In this document: in pieces, positions 1 through 10,543 of the stretch
Layout: each line of letters begins with the position of its first letter
Position numbering within the stretch: the first letter of the stretch is position 1
Notes under the pieces: model-generated
Told to the model about the DNA's origin: nothing
What the model saw: only the letters and a program-made list of their open reading frames with translations
Databases searched by the model: none
Origin: DALYLB01 sp046154695
Lineage (GTDB): Bacteria > Acidobacteriota > Blastocatellia > RBC074
Assembly: GCA_046154695.1 (NCBI GenBank)
Contig: JBJXFI010000142.1
Span: 1 to 10,543 of the forward strand
DNA: 10,543 nt
Direction: 5' to 3'
Made by a program: the position numbers and the translations under genes

Positions 1-1
1 C

Positions 2-1756
<1,755 letters not shown>

Positions 1757-1760
1757 TTTG

Positions 1761-1882
<122 letters not shown>

Positions 1883-1886
1883 TTTG

Positions 1887-1891
1887 GGAGG
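1887..1891 (+). promoter_or_regulatory. Ribosome binding site that fixes the rpoC start
   Basis: GGAGG inside GGGAGGGA, 7 nt before the GTG at 1899. It lies just downstream of heptad element A and is the only strong Shine-Dalgarno in the spacer. The nearby ATG at 1894 is too close to it and opens a different, short frame. The upstream in-frame ATGs at 1818, 1821 and 1830 lie inside the repeat with no such site. This supports GTG 1899 as the true start. Confidence 0.85.
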
Positions 1892-1898
1892 GAATGCA

Positions 1899-6224
<4,326 letters not shown>

Positions 6225-6247
6225 GGGCCCTCCGAGACCTGAAGGTC

Positions 6248-6314
6248 AGGGGCCAGCGGCCATGAACGAGAGGGGGAAATCGCCCCCCCAGTTCCCGGCC
6301 GCTGGCCCCTTTTT
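6248..6314 (+). terminator. Rho-independent terminator of the rpoBC operon
   Basis: A perfect 14-bp G+C-rich stem, 6248-6261 (AGGGGCCAGCGGCC) with 6297-6310, is followed by T residues to 6314. The interior can fold a second hairpin (GGGGG at 6272-6276 with the C run around 6283-6289). It starts 24 nt after the rpoC stop. A small preceding hairpin, GACCT(GA)AGGTC at 6236-6247, adds to it. There is no T run in the other direction, so it serves the plus strand only. Confidence 0.92.
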
Positions 6315-6341
6315 GCTAACCCGCTGTCAGTAAAGAATTTC

Positions 6342-6371
6342 TTGACCAGATAAATTCCCGTCTGTTACACT
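6342..6371 (+). promoter_or_regulatory. Sigma70-type promoter with extended -10 for the zinc-ribbon/RDD gene
   Basis: The -35 box TTGACC (6342-6347) matches the consensus at five of six positions. After an 18-bp spacer comes the -10 box TACACT (6366-6371), preceded by TGT, which supplies an extended -10. It lies 28 bp after the rpoC terminator in a locally A+T-rich patch. The predicted transcript start is near 6378, giving a leader of about 120 nt before the ATG at 6501. Because rqcH follows at close range, this promoter may drive both genes. Confidence 0.65.
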
Positions 6372-6397
6372 CGCCACCGTTTCAAGCAATAAACATG

Positions 6398-6453
6398 GGC
6401 ATCCTGAAAATCCAGCGGGTTCCCCGGCAGATCACAGCCGGCTCAGGATGGCC
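6398..6453 (+). promoter_or_regulatory. Structured 5' leader of the zinc-ribbon/RDD mRNA
   Basis: GGCATCCTGA (6398-6407) can pair with TCAGGATGGCC (6443-6453) with one bulged G. The enclosed sequence can form an inner hairpin, CCGGC (6424-6428) with GCCGG (6437-6441). No T run follows, so it is not a terminator. I do not recognise a known riboswitch or protein-binding leader. The structure is seen; a regulatory role is only inferred. Confidence 0.35.
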
Positions 6454-6500
6454 AATGCGCTCACACCGCGGGCTCGGACAACGGGCTCAGCTAAGAAAAA

Positions 6501-7856
6501 ATGAAGTGCGAAAATTGCGGAAATGAATTGATTGGCGGCGCGATCATCTGTCGCGTATGCGACCACAATAATGCGCGGCGCGCGGTGAATGAGTGGCGTT
6601 CGCGCAGAACCGGCGACCTGGAAAAGCCGCGCCCGACCAATCCGACCGGAGAGCCGGTCATCGTCCCGCGCAAGGACCGGGAGGTGGAGGCCGAGCCGAA
6701 TCTGTTGCGATTCCCCGCGACGCCGCCCGCGGCGCCCGTTCCGAGGGCGAGCGCGGCGCCGGCGCCCGCCGAGTCCGCGGCCTATCCTCCATGGCGTGAT
6801 CAGGTGAAGGAGAAGGTCCGGCTGGCGCGGGAGAAGCGGTCGCAGGACTCGCTCCCGATCGAATCGAGCGCCGTCGAGGTGGCGGAGCAGGGGCTGGATC
6901 AAAATCCGATCGTCGAGTCGGCGCTCCGGCGGATCCGATACGCCTCGTATTCACAGACGGCGACGGCGCGCGTCGCCCGCCCCTCTTCCGCAGCGCCGGC
7001 AGCCGCCCCGCTTCCCGTCGCGGAGAAACCGCCGGCCGAGGCCCCCAGGCCCACTCCGCCGGGTGCCCGAACCAGTCCCCCGCCCGCGCGGCCGGAAGCG
7101 GCCCCGAGCGCCGGCAATCCCTTTGTAAAACCCCGCACCACGAAAGATCTGGCTGAAAAGCCGCAGACACGCACGCTGACGCCGAGAACGGCCTCGACCA
7201 GTCCGCAGGCGGAGCATCGTCCGCCGCAGCCGAGCCCCTCTCGCGCGCTCCCGCGGCGAGAAGCCGCCCGGACGACCGATTCCCGGCCGGGGCGCGAATC
7301 GCGGGGCGGCCGCGCGGGCCATCTCGATCCGCCGGAATTCGAGACGACCACCCGACTTGCCGTCTCGGTCGCGGGCGGACCGAATGATTCGTTCGAGACG
7401 GAAATCATCGAGATGCCGCAGGTCCCCACCCAATGGGCAGTGCCCGAAGCCCGGCCGGCGACAATCTGGCTGCGCACGATGGCGGGCGCCTGCGATTTCG
7501 AACTGATCGCGTCCGCCTATCTCCCGCTCTTCGGCGCCTACGCCACACTCAACACGTCCCTCGGAACGGAAGCCTTCTTCGTTATGCTGGTGCTGCTGAC
7601 GGCGCTGGTCTTCATCTATCAACTGGCGACGCTGCTGGTGGCGGATCGAACGACCGGCATGGCGATGCTCAACCTTCGCCTGGTGAACACGGACGATGAC
7701 GAGATGCCGGTCACACGCCGCCAGAAAATGCTGCGGGCCTGGGCGGCGACGATCGCTTTTCTCTGCCCCCCGTTGAACCTGCTCATTACACGGCTCAATT
7801 ACCCCAATCGCAGCCTGCCCGATCTGATCTCCGGGACAACCATCATTGGTAATTGA
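6501..7856 (+). CDS. Zinc-ribbon / disordered linker / RDD-family membrane protein
   Basis: A 451-residue protein in three parts. Residues 1-22 are a zinc ribbon with C3, C6, C17 and C20 (CxxC-x10-CxxC), cytoplasmic in similar proteins. Residues about 40-316 are Pro/Ala/Arg/Ser-rich low complexity, probably disordered. Residues about 317-451 are an RDD domain with its signature residues R325 (RTMAGACD), D332 and D441 (RSLPDLISGT). Hydrophobic segments lie near 334-352, 358-381 and 413-432. RDD proteins are small membrane proteins; most lack a defined role and some are linked to ion transport. The start is set by MKCENCG, because a later start would break the ribbon. Its Shine-Dalgarno is weak (A-rich AAGAAAAA only). 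The stop codon lies inside heptad element B, and rqcH follows. The family call for the C-terminus is firm; the function is unknown. Confidence 0.88.
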   Translation: MKCENCGNELIGGAIICRVCDHNNARRAVNEWRSRRTGDLEKPRPTNPTGEPVIVPRKDREVEAEPNLLRFPATPPAAPVPRASAAPAPAESAAYPPWRDQVKEKVRLAREKRSQDSLPIESSAVEVAEQGLDQNPIVESALRRIRYASYSQTATARVARPSSAAPAAAPLPVAEKPPAEAPRPTPPGARTSPPPARPEAAPSAGNPFVKPRTTKDLAEKPQTRTLTPRTASTSPQAEHRPPQPSPSRALPRREAARTTDSRPGRESRGGRAGHLDPPEFETTTRLAVSVAGGPNDSFETEIIEMPQVPTQWAVPEARPATIWLRTMAGACDFELIASAYLPLFGAYATLNTSLGTEAFFVMLVLLTALVFIYQLATLLVADRTTGMAMLNLRLVNTDDDEMPVTRRQKMLRAWAATIAFLCPPLNLLITRLNYPNRSLPDLISGTTIIGN

Positions 7857-7956
7857 TAGTTGAGAGTTGATAGTTGAGAGTTTGGGAAGACGATCAGCGC
7901 ATCGCTATCAAACCGCCGCCACTATCAATTATTAATTATCAACTATCAACTACCAT
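7852..7956. repeat. Inverted heptad-repeat element B between the RDD gene and rqcH
   Basis: The left arm is 7-mers from 7852: ATTGATA, GTTGAGA, GTTGATA, GTTGAGA, then degenerate GTTTGGG. The right arm (7922-7956) is CTATCAA, TTATTAA, TTATCAA, CTATCAA, CTACCAT. Left 7853-7880 pairs imperfectly with 7922-7949, with one perfect 7-bp block, several G-T pairs and two mismatches, around a 41-nt loop. The stop codon TGA of the upstream gene (7854-7856) lies in the first unit, and the AT of the rqcH start codon ends the last. The architecture matches element A but the unit differs. One frame is open through the right arm and gives a spurious SIINYQLSTT extension of the next protein. Function is unknown. 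Confidence 0.88.
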
Positions 7957-9667
7957 GGACAATTTCCTGCTGCACGCCATTGCGACGGAAATGGAGGCCG
8001 CGCTGGTCGGACGCCGGTTCGGCAGAATCTACCAGATCGGAGCGACCGATCTGGCGCTGGATCTTCGGCTGCGGGATGACCATTGGCTGAGGATATCGAC
8101 CGACCCGCAGCGCCTGGCGCTCTATCTATCGACGCAGCATCCCAGAAAATCCGGCGAGGAGATCCGAACGGATACGCCCTTCGCCGCTCTCGCGAGGAAA
8201 TACCTGGATGGCGGGCGATTGATCGCGATGGAGAAGCTCGGGTATGACCGGGTGGTCCGATTCGAATTCGCCGTCGAGGGGCGGGTGCGGGAGCTGGTGG
8301 CGTCGCTGACGGGGCGCGGGGCCAACGCGCTGGTCATCGAGCAGGGGCGGATTCTCGCCTCGCTGCGGGAACGGGAAGAGGCGGTGGAGGGCTACCGCGA
8401 GCCCGCCCCCCCCGCCGACAAGATCGATCCCTTTCAACTCACGGCCGGGTCATTGGACGAGTTGATCGCCGCCCACGCCGGCGAGATCGCCGCCGCGGCC
8501 GCGAGATCCCTGCTCGGCTTTACGAACCTCTATGCCGAGGAGCTCGCCTGGCGGGCCGCGACGCGGGGCGCCTGGGAGGCGCTGCGGGGCCTCCTGCGCG
8601 ACCTCTTCGAGGCCCGGCCGAGGCCGACCATCTATGCCTCGCCCTCCCTGGACGCCCTGCGGCGCGACATTGGCTGCGAGGAGTTCCGCCTGATCCTCTC
8701 CCCGATCGAGCTCGAACACCTGTCCGCGCTCGATCGCCTTTCCGAGCCCTCGATCAATGCCGCCGCTGAGATCCACGCGACGCTCCTGCAACGACGCCGC
8801 GCCTTTCAGGGGCTGAAACAGCGCCTGATCTCGCAGCTCTCCCAGCAGTTGAAAAAGCAGCGAACGCTCGCGGCAAATCTCAACCGGGAGCGGGCGGGCT
8901 TCGCCATGGGCGAGACGCACCAGCGATACGGCGATCTGCTGCTGGCCAACCTTCACCAGGCGGTCAAGGGAGAGGAGGGCTTCACCGTGACCGATTACTT
9001 CGATCCGGAACAGGCGCGAATCCTCATTCCCGCGGCGAACAAGCCGACGGCGCGAGAGGCGGCCGAGCACTATTTCAAGCTCGCTCGAAAATCAAGGCAT
9101 GGGATGGCGACGATCACGGCGCGCCTGCCCGGCGTCGAGGCCGAGATCGAGCAGCTCGCGGCCCTTCTAAAGCGCGTAGAAGCCGTCACCTCCGAGGAGG
9201 AGCTGACGGAACTAAGCGCCTCGCTTCGGCAATCGCGCCCGCCCTCCGCCCGAAGACCGGCCGGCGCGACGGCAAAAGCCAAAGAAGAGCGGATCGCGGG
9301 CATGCGGCGCTATCGCTCGACCGATGGATTCGAAATTCTGGTCGGGCGCACCGACCGCGACAACGACACCCTCACCTTCCGAATCGCCAAATCGTTCGAT
9401 CTGTGGCTGCACGCCGCCGACTATCCCGGCTCTCACGTCGTGCTCAGAAACCCCCGACGCGGCGAGCCGCCGCCCCGCGCCATTGCCGAAGCCGCCCAGC
9501 TCGCAGCCAAATTCAGCCAGGCGCGCGCCAATACCAAGGTCGCGGTCAATTATTGCGAGCGGAAATTCGTCTCCCGGATGAAGGGCTTCGCCCCCGGGCA
9601 GGTCCGCCTCTCCTCCTTCAAGACCATCCTGGTCGAACCGGCCGAGGCGGGCGAACGCATCGGATAG
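7955..9667 (+). CDS. rqcH: NFACT-family ribosome quality control protein (RqcH/Rqc2 homologue)
   Basis: A 570-residue homologue of bacterial RqcH (also annotated FbpA/fibronectin-binding A) and eukaryotic Rqc2/NEMF. In the family it binds stalled 50S subunits carrying peptidyl-tRNA and recruits tRNA-Ala to add C-terminal alanine tails that mark nascent chains for degradation. The NFACT-N domain begins MDNFLLHAIATEME. D98-R99 in GYDRVVRF aligns with the tRNA-binding Asp-Arg pair of B. subtilis RqcH. A helix-hairpin-helix follows at about 183-225 (SLLGFTNLYAEELAW), then a coiled-coil region at about 280-410. The C-terminal NFACT-R (DUF814) domain spans about 453-555, with FDLWLHAADYPGSHVV (W484, H486). 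ATG 7955 is chosen from the family N-terminus; an upstream TTG at 7874 only translates repeat. No Shine-Dalgarno precedes it, since heptad element B abuts the ATG. The gene looks intact. Confidence 0.93.
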   Translation: MDNFLLHAIATEMEAALVGRRFGRIYQIGATDLALDLRLRDDHWLRISTDPQRLALYLSTQHPRKSGEEIRTDTPFAALARKYLDGGRLIAMEKLGYDRVVRFEFAVEGRVRELVASLTGRGANALVIEQGRILASLREREEAVEGYREPAPPADKIDPFQLTAGSLDELIAAHAGEIAAAAARSLLGFTNLYAEELAWRAATRGAWEALRGLLRDLFEARPRPTIYASPSLDALRRDIGCEEFRLILSPIELEHLSALDRLSEPSINAAAEIHATLLQRRRAFQGLKQRLISQLSQQLKKQRTLAANLNRERAGFAMGETHQRYGDLLLANLHQAVKGEEGFTVTDYFDPEQARILIPAANKPTAREAAEHYFKLARKSRHGMATITARLPGVEAEIEQLAALLKRVEAVTSEEELTELSASLRQSRPPSARRPAGATAKAKEERIAGMRRYRSTDGFEILVGRTDRDNDTLTFRIAKSFDLWLHAADYPGSHVVLRNPRRGEPPPRAIAEAAQLAAKFSQARANTKVAVNYCERKFVSRMKGFAPGQVRLSSFKTILVEPAEAGERIG

Positions 9668-9682
9668 GCGGCGCGGCGGATC

Positions 9683-9793
9683 TCAACTGACGCCGAGGCT
9701 CACGCGGTTGAAGCGGATGGTCTCTTCATGTTGAAGATAGCTGGTGTGATGGATGCGGGCGGCTGCGGCGGTGGCCGAATTGAATTCTCCTGA
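9683..9793 (-). pseudogene. Coding-like C-terminal tail, possibly a gene remnant cut by the hairpin cassette
   Basis: Read on the minus strand, 36 codons ending in TGA (9685-9683) give SGEFNSATAAAARIHHTSY followed by LQHEETIRFNRVSLGVS. Third positions favour C as in the neighbouring genes. The ending looks like a real protein C-terminus with alternating beta-strand-like residues, but I do not recognise the family. Upstream on its own strand the frame runs into the hairpin cassette at 9795 and meets TAG at 9829-9827, with no start or ribosome site. It could be the end of a gene truncated by the cassette, or chance coding-like sequence. Confidence 0.25.
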
Positions 9794-9794
9794 T

Positions 9795-10090
9795 GCGAAC
9801 GGATTTTGTGGTGGGATGCTCCGCCGCTAACCGGCGGTGAACCGCCGGGAGCGGGCGGGCGATGCGAAACGCGTTCGGCCACAAAACCGTTCGCCTCAGA
9901 GGCTGGTTGGAACGCTCGGTTCCGGGAGCCTGCGAAGCAGGCGATAGCGTATAGCCTGGGGTGGAGGCGAAGCCGGAGCCCCAGAAAACGGCTGCCGCCC
10001 GTTTCACGGGCTCGATCGCTCGCTTCCGAAACCCCGGGTTCCGCCTTCGGCTCCACCCGGGGCTTTACTCTTCCGCCCGCATTCGCGGGC
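9795..10090. repeat. Hairpin-rich intergenic cassette, probable dispersed repeat
   Basis: A run of nested inverted repeats without a credible gene. The outer stem is 9795-9811 with 9879-9894 (GCGAACGG(A)TTTTGTGG, one bulge). It encloses CCGGCGGT(GA)ACCGCCGG at 9831-9848. Then come GCCTGC(GAA)GCAGGC at 9928-9942, CTGGGG/CCCCAG at 9956-9984, CCCCGGGT/ACCCGGGG at 10032-10062 and GCCCGC(ATTC)GCGGGC at 10075-10090. The blocks around AGCCTGGGG and CCCCGGGTT resemble intergenic sequences that recur many times in some Planctomycetota/Verrucomicrobiota-like genomes; this is recalled impression, not a search result. Short open frames across it have composition set by the hairpins and are not counted as genes. 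Confidence 0.6.
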
Positions 10091-10338
10091 TGAGAAGAGA
10101 TCCGCAACTCGCGTCGAGAAAATATCTACACCCACTGGTCAAAAAATTTCGGCCGCGTTGCGGCGAGGCTATATCCATACTTCACGGTTCGTTTTCTCTT
10201 TCATCGCGGCGACCTGGTCTCCGCTTCGCTGCTCCGGGCGGCTTCGCACGCCCTTCGCCTGCTCCGCTGCGACCCGTTCGCCTTCCTTCTCCCTGAGACA
10301 AACCCAGGAAAGGGTAAGAGGGTAAAAGGGCTCAAGGG
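10091..10338. other. Non-coding stretch downstream of the FGE-like gene
   Basis: About 250 bp between the cassette and the stop of the minus-strand gene. No intact gene, tRNA or strong promoter is seen. The plus strand is rich in CTTCGC-type words around 10215-10275, including a small hairpin GGGCG/CGCCC (10236-10253). I looked here for a template repeat resembling the 3' end of the FGE-like gene, on both strands, and found none. Confidence 0.5.
10141..10164 (-). terminator. Weak possible terminator for the minus-strand FGE-like gene
   Basis: On the minus strand a 5-bp stem, GCCGC(AAC)GCGGC (10164-10152), is followed after a few bases by six T residues (10146-10141). The stem is short and separated from the T run. 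It lies about 175 nt past the stop codon, so this is only a candidate. Confidence 0.22.
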
Positions 10339-10542
10339 CTACGGGCCGATCCTCACGAGGCGGAGGCCGACGAAGTCGTCGCGGTCGCCGGGGTCGGCGT
10401 TGCTGCGGATCGCCGACCGGCAGAAGACGGCGTCGTTGATCCAACCGCCGCCGCGAATGACGCGGTACGAGCCTCGATCAGGGCCCTGTGGATCGAAAAC
10501 CACGCCCTGCTTATGCAGCTCTCCATAATAATTGCCGTCATA
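10339..10542 (-). CDS. FGE-sulfatase (SUMF1-like) family protein, C-terminal fragment
   Basis: The last 67 residues of a minus-strand gene whose start lies beyond the window, ending in TAG (10341-10339). The fragment reads VVFDPQGPDRGSYRVIRGGGW, then CRSAIR, then FVGLRLVRIGP. This is the conserved C-terminal block of the FGE-sulfatase family (C-type-lectin-like fold), typically RVxRGGxW...CRSAxR...GFRL. True formylglycine-generating enzymes have two active cysteines five residues apart. By alignment the first is Asn here (fragment residue 36) and the second is kept (C41), so canonical activity is unlikely. The family also includes EgtB-like enzymes, kinase-linked modules and variable proteins of diversity-generating retroelements. 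The codon pattern at its end favours the last group. Family membership is firm; the exact role is open. Confidence 0.87.
   Translation of the reverse strand, partial: YDGNYYGELHKQGVVFDPQGPDRGSYRVIRGGGWINDAVFCRSAIRSNADPGDRDDFVGLRLVRIGP
10369..10440 (-). other. Putative DGR variable region (VR)-like codon block
   Basis: Twenty-four codons, from the residue after RGGGW to the residue before GLRLV. Twenty-one are NNC. The only exceptions are three adjacent codons, CGG TCG GCG, encoding the constant R-S-A of CRSA. All 16 positions that vary in this protein family (I, N, D, V, F, I, S, N, A, D, G, D, D, D, F, V) are NNC. That is what adenine mutagenesis of AAC codons in a DGR template would produce. 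In the 30 codons just before RGGGW only about a third are NNC. No template repeat, avd or reverse transcriptase gene is present in the window, so the call rests on the pattern alone. Confidence 0.45.
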
Positions 10543-10543
10543 C

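Noticed and set aside
6395..6526. A 43-codon leader ORF beginning MGILKIQRVP and overlapping the start of the zinc-ribbon gene
   Set aside because: It has no Shine-Dalgarno, a basic low-information composition, no attenuator-like codon run and no terminator. It is probably chance.
7874..7954. TTG start extending RqcH by 27 residues
   Set aside because: It translates repeat element B and its loop. The family N-terminus begins at MDNFLLHAI (7955).
9668..10338. A DGR template repeat or Avd gene next to the FGE-like gene
   Set aside because: I looked on both strands for AAC-rich (or GTT-rich) copies of the VR-like block and for a helical Avd-sized frame and found neither. If a DGR exists, these parts are outside the window.
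9700..10444. Several 60-135 residue open frames on both strands
   Set aside because: They run through the hairpin cassette or across the FGE-like gene in the wrong frame, and show Arg/Pro/Ser-rich translations with no domain.

Overview
This window is high-G+C bacterial DNA with strong third-position G/C bias in all its genes. Four genes lie on the plus strand and one partial gene enters from the right on the minus strand. Only the core transcription genes are broadly conserved, so phylum cannot be fixed from the window. The small-unit inverted repeats between genes, a hairpin-rich intergenic cassette and an FGE-like protein recall Planctomycetota/Verrucomicrobiota-type or candidate-phylum genomes. 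That placement is an impression, not a result.

Layout. 2-1756 is the 3' part of rpoB (RNA polymerase beta). 1757-1898 is a spacer built almost wholly of 7-bp repeats arranged as a long imperfect hairpin and followed by a strong Shine-Dalgarno. 1899-6224 is complete rpoC (beta'), starting at GTG and ending in a very acidic tail. A strong intrinsic terminator at 6248-6314 closes this operon. A good sigma70-like promoter (6342-6371) and a structured leader then precede 6501-7856, which encodes an N-terminal zinc ribbon, a long disordered linker and a C-terminal RDD membrane domain. A second 7-bp-repeat hairpin with a different unit fills the gap to 7955-9667, an NFACT protein (RqcH/Rqc2 family, ribosome-associated quality control). 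9668-10338 holds no convincing intact gene. It contains a coding-like minus-strand tail (9683-9793), a cassette of nested hairpins (9795-10090) and about 250 bp of nothing clear. 10339-10542 on the minus strand is the C-terminal end of a formylglycine-generating-enzyme-like (FGE-sulfatase family) protein.

How they fit together. rpoB and rpoC form one transcription unit for the two large RNA polymerase subunits. The RDD gene and rqcH probably share the promoter after rpoC. Their joint function is unclear: rqcH rescues stalled 50S subunits, while the RDD protein is an uncharacterised membrane protein. There is no sign of rpsL-rpsG-fusA after rpoC.

Most notable points. (1) The last codons of the FGE-like protein carry the codon signature expected of a diversity-generating retroelement (DGR) variable region: 21 of 24 consecutive codons end in C, and the three exceptions form the constant R-S-A motif. 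No template repeat or reverse transcriptase lies within the window. (2) Two heptad-repeat hairpins with different units but the same architecture are fitted tightly between co-directional genes. One overlaps the upstream stop codon and the downstream start codon.
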